DNA of 35,939 nt, from positions 1 to 35,939 of IMG/VR virus record IMGVR_UViG_3300043099_000259. One strand, given 5' to 3'. The translations under genes and the position numbers were made by a program. Positions within the stretch are counted from its first letter, which is position 1. Each line of letters begins with the position of its first letter. Origin of the DNA: a virus. Below are positions 23,096 to 29,064 of this stretch, in pieces. The notes under the pieces were generated by a model that had not been told where the DNA came from, made no database searches, and worked only from the letters and a program-made list of their open reading frames with translations.

Positions 23096-23123
23096 CAGTG
23101 TTAAACAATTAAACACTTACACA
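23066..23123 (+). repeat. Duplicated early promoter-leader, copy A
   Basis: The 58 bases before ATG23124 match the 58 bases before ATG28833 with 11 differences and no indels. The last 25 bases, from the start of GTTAAACAAT to the start codon, differ at a single position. See copy B at 28775-28832. Confidence 0.8.
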
Positions 23124-23348
23124 ATGAACACAATCACACAAATTACTGCAATTACCAAGTCAGGCATGAACCTAATTTGGCACGAGACGATGAACGATTT
23201 CATCGCTTACGAACTCGAGGTGCCGAACACCGACCTATCGGAGCTTCCAATCGCAAAGGCAAAGGCAGCACAGTACCCGCTAATCGTTGAAGTATCAGCC
23301 GTCATAATTGATGCCGACACTTACCAACTAATCGAAGTAATCAAGTAA
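23124..23348 (+). CDS. Small early protein of unknown function (74 aa)
   Basis: ATG23124 is placed 28 bases after the -7 box; the longer ATG at 23085 overlaps the promoter and cannot be used on this transcript. The product begins MNTITQITAITKSGMN and is small, beta/alpha mixed and acidic, with no motif I recognise. As the first gene behind the strongest-looking early promoter it may be a host-takeover protein; this is inference. Confidence 0.65.
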   Translation: MNTITQITAITKSGMNLIWHETMNDFIAYELEVPNTDLSELPIAKAKAAQYPLIVEVSAVIIDADTYQLIEVIK

Positions 23349-23376
23349 TCTCTTAAACACTTAAACCTTTATACAC

Positions 23377-23676
23377 ATGGACACAAGTACCACATTTCAA
23401 AACTACGAGCGCACAGAGTTCTACCATTACGATCACCTCAGCGGTGTTATGACCTTGCTCGTTTCTCACGGATGCCAAAAGGGCATTCACACACGCTGCG
23501 ATTCAGGCGCGGCAAACATGGCTCGTAAATTCCACCGCGAGCAAGTCGAGGGCGTACCAGTTGAACATCGACTATTCGAACCACTATCTCGCGCTGATTA
23601 TATCGATAGGTTTACCAGCGTAATCGATGGCATCAACCGCGATTTGATTCACTCAATGGAATCCGATAACCTTTAA
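23377..23676 (+). CDS. Early protein of unknown function (99 aa)
   Basis: Begins MDTSTTFQNYERTEFYHYD after an A/T-rich leader (TTAAACACTTAAACC) resembling those of neighbours, with no Shine-Dalgarno match. Contains HGCQKGIHTRCDSG with His and Cys residues that might bind a metal. No family recognised. It lies between two promoter-like leaders in the early operon. Confidence 0.6.
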   Translation: MDTSTTFQNYERTEFYHYDHLSGVMTLLVSHGCQKGIHTRCDSGAANMARKFHREQVEGVPVEHRLFEPLSRADYIDRFTSVIDGINRDLIHSMESDNL

Positions 23677-23701
23677 TCTTTAACCCTTAAACATTTATAT
23701 C

Positions 23702-24367
23702 ATGGCTTTAACAGCACCAATCGGCGGTTCATCGAATCGCCAAATCGCACCCGAAGGCAGCTACCCTGCGCGCTGCTATCAAATCATTGATCTCGGAACC
23801 ACTGAGCAGGGCGGTAACTATCCCGGTAAAAAGCGCAAGGTTCAATTCTTATTCGAACTACCTACCGAGCTGGCGGTATTCGATGAAGACAAAGGCAAGC
23901 AGCCGTACTACGTGCGCAGCATCTACACGCTTTCGATGAATGAGAAAGCATTACTACGCCGCGACCTTTCGGCATGGATGGGTAAAAAGTTAAGCGATGC
24001 CGAGGCAACAAGGCTCGATATTTTTAAGATGCTCGGTAAGACCTGCATGGTGAACATTGCTCACGTAACGAAAGGCGAGAACACCTACGCAAACATTATC
24101 AGCTTCGCTCCGCTTATGAAGGGCTACGAATGCCCAGCCGCAATCAATGAGGCATTCACCTACACGCCAACCGCGCACGATCAGGAAATATTCTCGAAGC
24201 TGCCCGAGTTCATTCAGGATAAGATTAAAGAATCGGATGAATACATCGCAATGAGCCGCAACGAACAAAAGTCTGCGTTCAATAAACCGCCGCAAAACAT
24301 TGAAGAGCTGCCGGACATTGACGATATTTTTGGGCAGAAAGCGGCTAATGATTTACCTTGGGATTAA
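23702..24367 (+). CDS. Putative single-stranded DNA-binding-like protein (221 aa)
   Basis: The N-terminal 170 residues are a beta-rich fold starting GSSNRQIAPEGSYPARCYQI, with VQFLFELP and later KTCMVNIAHV, like phage OB-fold-type replication/recombination proteins in early operons. The C-terminus is acidic and ends DDIF...DLPWD, recalling SSB tails that bind partner proteins. It is followed by a DUF1351-like gene and a RecE-type nuclease, a common recombination grouping. Exact family (DUF669-like or other) is uncertain. Confidence 0.55.
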   Translation: MALTAPIGGSSNRQIAPEGSYPARCYQIIDLGTTEQGGNYPGKKRKVQFLFELPTELAVFDEDKGKQPYYVRSIYTLSMNEKALLRRDLSAWMGKKLSDAEATRLDIFKMLGKTCMVNIAHVTKGENTYANIISFAPLMKGYECPAAINEAFTYTPTAHDQEIFSKLPEFIQDKIKESDEYIAMSRNEQKSAFNKPPQNIEELPDIDDIFGQKAANDLPWD

Positions 24368-24374
24368 ATAAATA

Positions 24375-24397
24375 AGGGGCGGTAAAGCGCCGCCCCT
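24375..24397 (+). other. GGGGCGG / CCGCCCC hairpin after the SSB-like gene
   Basis: A 7-bp G/C stem (24376-24382 with 24390-24396, plus an A-T) has a TAAAGCG loop. It begins just after the stop codon. No T run follows, so termination is unlikely. A similar hairpin sits at 29034-29052 in the same relation to a stop and the next start. It may protect mRNA ends or mark a processing site. Confidence 0.55.
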
Positions 24398-24418
24398 CTT
24401 ACACTAATAGAAACAAAC

Positions 24419-25078
24419 ATGAACACTTTGACAAAGGTACAAATACCAATCGAGAAAATATACATCGCGATTAATTCGCCTAAAACATTAAACGCGCAAT
24501 CTCTAATCGCTGCGAACAAAGGCATACTCATTAACAACGTGAGTGAATACAATGCAATGACTGCCTGCGTTAAGGAAGTAAGCGAAGCCGTTAAGGCAAT
24601 CGAAGCAGCACGTAAGGAAGTAACAACGCCGCTCGATGCTTTCAAAAAGGAATTAATGAAGCTCGAAAAGGATAGCATCGCACCGCTTAACGAGTTTATC
24701 GAATCAGTGAAGCAGCGCATGGTCGATTACCATGAGAAGCTGGCAGTTGAACGCGCTGCGGCTGAAGCACGATTGAGAGAGGAAGCAGAGGCATCAATGC
24801 GGCAAGCTGAATCAATAGGCGATATCATGGCATCGTTTACGGATAACCTATACACTACCAGCGTTGAGACGAACCACACTAAGAACGTGCGCACCACGAT
24901 TAAGGCGCGAACCATTGGTGAGGTGGACTGGTTGAAGGTGCTCTCTGTTCAATTCGCATCCGGCAACCTAACCGCTGAAGATTTAATCGGCGGGCTTCCA
25001 AAAGCGATGAAAGAACTCGGGGTGGATAGCATCGATGGCATTGAACTTTACGAATCTAAAACTCAAATAATCAGATAA
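24419..25078 (+). CDS. DUF1351-like recombination-associated protein (219 aa)
   Basis: Helical and charged: residues about 45-130 form a long coiled coil (VKAIEAARKEVTTPLDAFKK), a pattern seen in the DUF1351 family found next to phage exonucleases and annealing proteins. The C-terminal part (ARTIGEVDWLKVL, then DLIGGLPKAMKELG) is a small domain. The family link is by recognition of layout and neighbours, not a search. Probable role: cofactor of phage recombination or DNA repair. A short gene follows two bases after its stop. Confidence 0.5.
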   Translation: MNTLTKVQIPIEKIYIAINSPKTLNAQSLIAANKGILINNVSEYNAMTACVKEVSEAVKAIEAARKEVTTPLDAFKKELMKLEKDSIAPLNEFIESVKQRMVDYHEKLAVERAAAEARLREEAEASMRQAESIGDIMASFTDNLYTTSVETNHTKNVRTTIKARTIGEVDWLKVLSVQFASGNLTAEDLIGGLPKAMKELGVDSIDGIELYESKTQIIR

Positions 25079-25080
25079 TC

Positions 25081-25248
25081 ATGAAAACAAACATCAGACC
25101 AACGGTCTCAATTAAGAAACACCTTACTGATCAGCTACAAAATGAAAAGCAAACCTATGGCGTAATAAGTCTCGGTATTGCGATTAAAATGGTTAAGGAC
25201 GCCGGATATAGGGTTTACAAACGCATTGAAAACTGGGAGGAAATCTAA
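25081..25248 (+). CDS. Small early protein (55 aa)
   Basis: A 55-residue ORF beginning MKTNIRPTVSIKKHLTDQLQ and ending in TAATG, sharing a base with the next start. It is basic and mixed alpha/beta (TYGVISLGIAIKMVKDAGYR). Function unknown. Coupling on the 3' side and short spacing (two bases) on the 5' side support translation. Confidence 0.65.
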   Translation: MKTNIRPTVSIKKHLTDQLQNEKQTYGVISLGIAIKMVKDAGYRVYKRIENWEEI

Positions 25249-25679
25249 TGAAAATCAACGAAAACTCAGCCTACATTGAGGACACTTGCGGCAATAGGAT
25301 AATCGTAAATCGCAACAATCAGATGCTAACCGTATCGATTCAATTAGCCAACAACGCATTAAACCCGAAGCCGAAATACATCGGGGACATCGACATGACC
25401 AGCCGCACGTTAATCGTTAAGCGCAGCCGGATGAAGCACTTGCTAATTAAGCGCAATGCCTATGGGCTCAATCATAAGCTAATCACAGAGGCAACGCGAT
25501 TCGATACTGTGCGCATTATTGATGAATTCTCCACATGGAATATACCGCGTGAGTTTATTGTTGAGCACGGCCAGCCGTTGCTCTTCACAAGGTACTGCCA
25601 TGAGCTGCAAATATTCATATCACTTGAACAAATCGAACAATTCAAAGAATCTAAAGAACCTAAAGAACCAAAGCAATGA
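25248..25679 (+). CDS. Early protein of unknown function with C-terminal KEP repeats (143 aa)
   Basis: A 143-residue soluble protein with no recognised family. The last 12 residues (FKESKEPKEPKQ) come from a 9-bp DNA repeat at 25644-25670, so the tail length could vary by slippage without a frameshift. It is TAATG-coupled to the previous gene and overlaps the next start by four bases. Confidence 0.6.
   Translation: MKINENSAYIEDTCGNRIIVNRNNQMLTVSIQLANNALNPKPKYIGDIDMTSRTLIVKRSRMKHLLIKRNAYGLNHKLITEATRFDTVRIIDEFSTWNIPREFIVEHGQPLLFTRYCHELQIFISLEQIEQFKESKEPKEPKQ
25644..25670 (+). repeat. 9-bp tandem repeat at the end of the 25248 gene
   Basis: Three near copies of AAAGAACCT encode the KES-KEP-KEP tail. 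The 9-bp unit is in frame, so copy number changes alter only tail length. Confidence 0.6.
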
Positions 25680-25915
25680 AAAAGAAAACAGCAACAGAAT
25701 ATTTCTACGATCGTGTCATCAAGATATTCATTGAGTACCATGAAAATGACGAAGCAAATGTTAATTTCAGCGAAGCAATAACCGAGGCATTCGAGCAGGC
25801 AAAAGCCATGGAATTACATCAAATTACTGAAGCATTCAATGAAGGTGCACTCGATTCTCTGCAATTAGGAAAAGAATATTATGCCTTTGTTTATGACACG
25901 CGAACAATACATTAA
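25676..25915 (+). CDS. Early protein of unknown function (79 aa)
   Basis: Begins MKKKTATEYFYDRVIKIF and contains a helical acidic middle (NFSEAITEAFEQAKAMEL). No domain recognised. It overlaps the RecE-type nuclease gene by up to 35 bases and the previous gene by ATGA. Confidence 0.6.
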   Translation: MKKKTATEYFYDRVIKIFIEYHENDEANVNFSEAITEAFEQAKAMELHQITEAFNEGALDSLQLGKEYYAFVYDTRTIH

Positions 25916-26465
25916 GCACCCAGCAACGAGCGCGAGCCGTATCAAACGCCACTACACAGGCGATATAAGCTACGCACAAGCCGCGCTCGATGCCGGTGCT
26001 GCGTTTCACTTTGACCTACTCGAGCAGCCATTCATTCAGATGCCGCCAATGGTTCAGAATGTTTACACAGCGATTAACGAATTGCCGATGCTTGCTCGAT
26101 TGTTCAATGAATCAGAGCACGAATACATCAAGCTCGGCAGCGTTGAGGTAAACGGCATTGAGCGCGAGGCGAAGGGCATGATGGACTTGTGCTGGATAAG
26201 CGAGGGCATCATTGCCGATGTTAAGACAACAAGCGCACCATCGATGCAGGCATTCGCTGAGGATATGATACGGCACCTCAACCACGTTCAGGCGGTATGG
26301 TACTCGATGCTGATGGGCTTCAACCCTGCGAACTTTTACTACATCGGCATCCCGCCAAAGGTGAAGCAGTCTGGTAAGTTCAGCGACCTCTACCTATACC
26401 GGCACAATGCGCTCGAGATTGAGAACGCGAAGCAGTTAATCTCTAAATACTTCGAGCAATTATGA
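25881..26465 (+). CDS. PD-(D/E)XK exonuclease, RecE / Cas4-like (194 aa)
   Basis: The nuclease core is visible: GMMDLCWISEGIIADVKTT at residues 99-117 gives D102, D113 and K115 of the D-x(n)-D/E-x-K motif, and HVQAVWY at 135-141 supplies the Q137-xxx-Y141 motif typical of RecE, lambda Exo and Cas4 relatives. A GAAFHFDLLE helix (39-48) matches the family's His-containing N-terminal motif. It should resect double-stranded ends for recombination or replication. An alternative start is ATG25893. A partner annealase is not obvious nearby. Confidence 0.8.
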   Translation: MPLFMTREQYIKHPATSASRIKRHYTGDISYAQAALDAGAAFHFDLLEQPFIQMPPMVQNVYTAINELPMLARLFNESEHEYIKLGSVEVNGIEREAKGMMDLCWISEGIIADVKTTSAPSMQAFAEDMIRHLNHVQAVWYSMLMGFNPANFYYIGIPPKVKQSGKFSDLYLYRHNALEIENAKQLISKYFEQL

Positions 26466-26698
26466 GCGCTGCACATGACTTAGGCAACCTGAGCGAGTTC
26501 ATCGACCATAACTATAAGAACGTGGCATCGTATCTCATGGCTTGCGGTTTCGATTATTATGAGTCGAACTATAAATATCGGAAGTTCTACAACGATTATC
26601 AGAACAATCGCTGCATCGTTATTGACCTGTACGATGACGCTGAAAGGCTTAATAAGGTCGAGCTGGTACGAATGATTGATAAAGTATATTCGCGATGA
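26462..26698 (+). CDS. Small early protein (78 aa)
   Basis: Starts in an ATGA overlap with the nuclease and ends in an ATGA overlap with the methyltransferase. It is Tyr/Asn-rich (FDYYESNYKYRKFYNDYQNN) and ends in a short helix (KVELVRMIDKVYSR). No family recognised. Confidence 0.6.
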   Translation: MSAAHDLGNLSEFIDHNYKNVASYLMACGFDYYESNYKYRKFYNDYQNNRCIVIDLYDDAERLNKVELVRMIDKVYSR

Positions 26699-27378
26699 AA
26701 AATAACAACATACGAATATTAGTTGCTTGTGAGGAAAGCGACGAAGTAAGGGGGAGGCTTGAAAAAATGGGTTTTGATGCTTGGAGTTGCGATTTACAAG
26801 AAAATAGAAACCCAAACGCAAAGCATTACAAAGGTGATATTTTTGACATTATAAATAACGATTGGCATGCTATGATAGCTTTTCCACCTTGTACTCATTT
26901 AGCTGTGAGTGGTGCTGCATGGTTTGAACAAAAGCGAAAAGATGGAAGACAGCAACAAGGGGTTGACTTTTTTTTGGAAATAGCAAAAGCCAAAATAAAA
27001 CATATTGCAATAGAAAATCCGGTTGGAATAATGAGTAAAATTTATATGCCACCAACACAAGTAATACAACCTTATTATTTTGGCGATAAGGCACAAAAAA
27101 CAACTTGCCTATGGTTGAAAAACTTGCCACCATTATACCATAATGCAGCACCAAATTTATTTGATGACGTTGTAACACATACTGACAAAGGCGAGTTTTT
27201 TGAATGGATAGATAGCAAAACAGGTAAGAAAAAAAGACAACCATTGTGGTTTAAAGAAGCAAGGAGTTTAAAAGGCGATGAACGAAGCAAGGTAAGGTCA
27301 AAAACATTTCCGGGTATTGCACAAGCTATGTCAAGCCAATGGGGTCAATATTTAATACAGCAATATGAGAAAGGCTAA
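26695..27378 (+). CDS. DNA cytosine-C5 methyltransferase-like protein (227 aa)
   Basis: Motifs of the Dcm-like fold are seen: N-terminal RILVACEESDEVRG (SAM side), CDLQ at 32-35, the catalytic PPC loop in AFPPCTHLAVSGAAW (62-76, Cys66), and ENPVG at 107-111, equivalent to the ENV motif. It is short for a full cytosine methyltransferase and has only a brief target-recognition region, as in many small phage enzymes. It probably modifies phage DNA against restriction. The base composition is more A/T-rich than its neighbours (for example 21 G/C of 60 at 26941-27000 against 30 of 60 at 26221-26280), suggesting recent acquisition. Confidence 0.75.
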   Translation: MKNNNIRILVACEESDEVRGRLEKMGFDAWSCDLQENRNPNAKHYKGDIFDIINNDWHAMIAFPPCTHLAVSGAAWFEQKRKDGRQQQGVDFFLEIAKAKIKHIAIENPVGIMSKIYMPPTQVIQPYYFGDKAQKTTCLWLKNLPPLYHNAAPNLFDDVVTHTDKGEFFEWIDSKTGKKKRQPLWFKEARSLKGDERSKVRSKTFPGIAQAMSSQWGQYLIQQYEKG

Positions 27379-27748
27379 AGAATCAGATATCTACTTTGCA
27401 ATCGCGAAGTTCATGAAGCTAAAGCACCCGAGAGTACTATGGCGTTTTGACTTCAGCGCGGGAGTTAAGATGAGCATCGGGCAAGCTAAATCCCACAAGG
27501 GGCTCAACCCGCATCGCGGCTACCCTGACCTATTCATCTGCCAGCCATCGAACGGTTACGCCGGGCTATACATCGAAATCAAAAAAGAGGGCGAACGAAC
27601 TCAGCGCAAGAATGGAACCCTATACGCCGATCAGCACCTCGAAGAGCAACACGCAATGCTGAACCACCTCAACATGGTAGGATATAAGGCCGTGTTCGGC
27701 ATTGGGTTAATGGAGTGCATTGAAATAATTGAAGAGTATTTACGATAA
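27365..27748 (+). CDS. VRR-NUC domain nuclease (127 aa)
   Basis: A compact VRR-NUC protein: E7 at the start of the first helix, GYPDLFI with D55, GLYIEIKKEG with E71-x-K73, and a helix HLEEQHAMLNHL before a final strand YKAVFGIGL. These are the PD-(D/E)XK residues of the family, which cleaves branched or damaged DNA and often acts in phage recombination or Holliday junction processing. The G/C-richer DNA returns here after the methyltransferase. It overlaps the previous gene by 14 bases. Confidence 0.88.
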   Translation: MRKAKESDIYFAIAKFMKLKHPRVLWRFDFSAGVKMSIGQAKSHKGLNPHRGYPDLFICQPSNGYAGLYIEIKKEGERTQRKNGTLYADQHLEEQHAMLNHLNMVGYKAVFGIGLMECIEIIEEYLR

Positions 27749-27760
27749 ACAACCAAACAA

Positions 27761-28018
27761 ATGAAAATAATTTACACAATATTCGCCGCTTCGATGTTAT
27801 TCACCAGCTGCGAGCGATGCTTTGAATGTCGAATAATGCAGAGTAGCACCAATCAATACGGGCAGATGCAGCCTCAGCCGCCTGTTATTATTGAGCAATG
27901 CGGCATGACTCGGCGCGAGAATAAACAATACGTTGAGCAGATGACAACCAGCACAACGGTAATCGTTAACGGCAAAAAGTACACTACTGATACCCGCGTA
28001 TTCTGCAAGGAGTATTGA
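27761..28018 (+). CDS. Small predicted lipoprotein (85 aa)
   Basis: The N-terminus is a lipoprotein signal: MKIIYTIFAASMLFTSC with Cys17 as the acylation site, in the relaxed lipobox form common in Bacteroidota. The mature part has several Cys residues (CERCFEC, EQCGM, FCKEY), which may form disulfides in the periplasm or outside. An envelope protein in an early operon suggests superinfection exclusion or receptor masking, an inference from placement. Confidence 0.65.
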   Translation: MKIIYTIFAASMLFTSCERCFECRIMQSSTNQYGQMQPQPPVIIEQCGMTRRENKQYVEQMTTSTTVIVNGKKYTTDTRVFCKEY

Positions 28019-28027
28019 TTTATTTTG

Positions 28028-28035
28028 TATATTTG
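28028..28035 (+). promoter_or_regulatory. Promoter for the attenuator RNA / replication gene (TATATTTG)
   Basis: An exact TAnnTTTG match ten bases after the lipoprotein stop codon. No TTG at the ideal -33 distance. Transcription from here would begin just at the 5' hairpin of the structured leader. Confidence 0.65.
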
Positions 28036-28155
28036 AGCATTCAGAGGTCGAAGCCTGAATGATGTTTCAAAAATCTTGAAGCCCTTTGGGGGCTGCGAGG
28101 CAAGGGTAAAACCGAGCCGCTTCGACCGCAGCCATCAAAGGGCATTTTTTTTACA
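28036..28155 (+). ncRNA. Structured leader RNA with pseudoknot and attenuator
   Basis: Hairpin H1 pairs CATTCAG (28038-28044) with CTGAATG (28055-28061). Its 10-base loop contains GGTCGAAGC (28046-28054), which is a perfect 9-base complement of GCTTCGACC (28119-28127). A second domain pairs GCCCTTTG (28081-28088) with CAAAGGGC (28136-28143), then GGCTGCG (28091-28097) with CGCAGCC (28127-28133), with a small GGC/GCC hairpin inside. The loop pairing ends where the inner stem begins (28127), so the folds can compete. The outer stem is followed by A and eight T bases, an intrinsic terminator ending three bases before ATG28156. I read it as a riboswitch-like or protein-controlled attenuator, or a small RNA with read-through. 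No known family recognised. Confidence 0.7.
28081..28152 (+). terminator. Intrinsic terminator in the leader (attenuator)
   Basis: An 8-bp perfect stem (28081-28088 with 28136-28143) is extended by a 7-bp stem (28091-28097 with 28127-28133) and followed by A plus T8 (28145-28152). Because a promoter lies upstream and a start codon immediately follows, it controls the next gene rather than ending the previous one. Its inner stem competes with the 9-bp loop pairing. Confidence 0.8.
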
Positions 28156-28746
28156 ATGGATAAGCGAGATACCTGCATATTTTACCGATCAATGTATGAG
28201 GCAATGCAAGAGCTGCCTGAAGCCGCAAGGCTTGAGTTATACGATGCAATTTTTCTTTATTCGCTCGACTTCAAACAGACTGAATTAACCGGACTCGCGA
28301 AGGCATTATTCATTGCTTTTGAGCCTGTGTTAACAAAGGGCAACACTAACTACATAAACGGAAGCAAACCGAAATCGAAGCGAATCGGAAGCGAATCGGA
28401 AGCGAAACCGAAGCGAATTGAAAGCGAAACGGAAGCCTATAAGGATAAGGATAAGGATAAAGAGAAGGATAAGGATAAAAATAAAGATAACTTTAAGAAG
28501 TGGAGCGAGCAAGATTTGATTGAATCAATGACTCCATACAAGGATAGATATCCTAAGGAACTCCTAAATGCTTTCTTTAACTATTGGACTGAGCCGCTTG
28601 CCAATGGAAAGATACGCTTAACCTCTCAAGATGCGTGGGATACTGGGCGCAGATTGGTTACTTGGAATAAACGCGATAAGGATAAACAACCAGCGAACGC
28701 AGCACCAACAAAGACACGCGCCTCGATGGGCGTTAAAATGGAATAA
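28156..28746 (+). CDS. DUF6291-like replication-region protein with low-complexity linker (196 aa)
   Basis: The first 70 residues (KRDTCIFYRSMYEAMQELPE, then YDAIFLYSLDFKQTE) match the DUF6291-type domain common in Bacteroidota phages near DnaB. A low-complexity linker follows, KPKSKRIGSESEAKPKR and then KDKDKDKEKDKDKNKD, made by 11-bp and 6-bp DNA repeats. The C-terminal 80 residues resemble a DNA- or helicase-binding domain (KWSEQDLIESMTPYKD; WDTGRRLVTWNKRDKD). Placement before DnaB suggests replication initiation or helicase loading. Transcription is probably regulated by the attenuator directly upstream. Confidence 0.65.
   Translation: MDKRDTCIFYRSMYEAMQELPEAARLELYDAIFLYSLDFKQTELTGLAKALFIAFEPVLTKGNTNYINGSKPKSKRIGSESEAKPKRIESETEAYKDKDKDKEKDKDKNKDNFKKWSEQDLIESMTPYKDRYPKELLNAFFNYWTEPLANGKIRLTSQDAWDTGRRLVTWNKRDKDKQPANAAPTKTRASMGVKME
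28377..28436 (+). repeat. 11-bp tandem repeat in the replication gene linker
   Basis: About five and a half copies of GAAGCGAATCG: units at 28377, 28388, 28399, 28410 and 28421, then a partial one to 28436. Because 11 is not a multiple of 3, gain or loss of one unit shifts the reading frame. The first two units are identical. Confidence 0.8.
28441..28490 (+). repeat. 6-bp tandem repeat coding for Lys-Asp
   Basis: Successive near copies of AAGGAT encode the KDKDKD tract. The unit is in frame, so copy number changes lengthen or shorten the charged linker without a frameshift. Confidence 0.75.
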
Positions 28747-28774
28747 AATATTTTAATTTATTTTAGATAAAGTG

Positions 28775-28804
28775 TTGCAAATTCAAAATAAGGTTTTATA
28801 TTTG
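28775..28804 (+). promoter_or_regulatory. Early promoter B (TTG-19-TATATTTG)
   Basis: TTG at 28775-28777 and TATATTTG at 28797-28804 have a 19-base spacer, the same spacing as promoter A at 23066-23095. It precedes ATG28833 by 28 bases and drives the small protein and DnaB genes. Confidence 0.75.
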
Positions 28805-28832
28805 TGCTGTTAAACAATCAAACACTTACACA
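28775..28832 (+). repeat. Duplicated early promoter-leader, copy B
   Basis: Second copy of the 58-base module at 23066-23123, with 11 differences and no gaps. The downstream coding sequences do not look alike, so the duplication covers the control region. Confidence 0.8.
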
Positions 28833-29027
28833 ATGACAACTGAACAATTCAAAGCAACAGCAACAGCAAAAATGGAAACCTTATCAACTAACGATTTAAT
28901 TGTTGAGGTTAAGAAATTAGCAAACGATTTTTCAAATGCAGCTTCAATAGTTATGGATGTTGCCCTTGATATTTTAATGGAGCGTTTGCCTGAAAGTGAA
29001 TTTGTTAATTTTTGTGATAGCTTATAA
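28833..29027 (+). CDS. Small early protein (64 aa)
   Basis: A 64-residue helical protein starting MTTEQFKATATAKMETLS, with an acidic C-terminus (LMERLPESEFVNFCDSL). It has its own early promoter with a leader copied from the 23124 gene. No family recognised. Position between the DUF6291-like gene and DnaB suggests a replication accessory. Confidence 0.65.
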   Translation: MTTEQFKATATAKMETLSTNDLIVEVKKLANDFSNAASIVMDVALDILMERLPESEFVNFCDSL

Positions 29028-29033
29028 AACAAA

Positions 29034-29052
29034 GGGCGGCTAACCACCGCCC
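29034..29052 (+). other. GGGCGG / CCGCCC hairpin before the DnaB gene
   Basis: A 6-bp stem (29034-29039 with 29047-29052) with a CTAACCA loop. It starts six bases after a stop codon and 12 bases before ATG29065. Only a short T run (four) follows three bases later, so termination would be weak. It is nearly the same as the hairpin at 24375-24397. Confidence 0.55.
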
Positions 29053-29064
29053 AACTTTTAACAC

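Noticed and set aside
28040-28061. GGTCGAAGCC in hairpin H1, resembling a tRNA T-arm
   Set aside because: No acceptor, D or anticodon arm can be drawn around it, and the loop is 10 bases, not seven.
28076-28288. Plus-strand ORF through the leader RNA
   Set aside because: It crosses the terminator stem and the T8 tract and ends as a shadow of the DUF6291-like gene.
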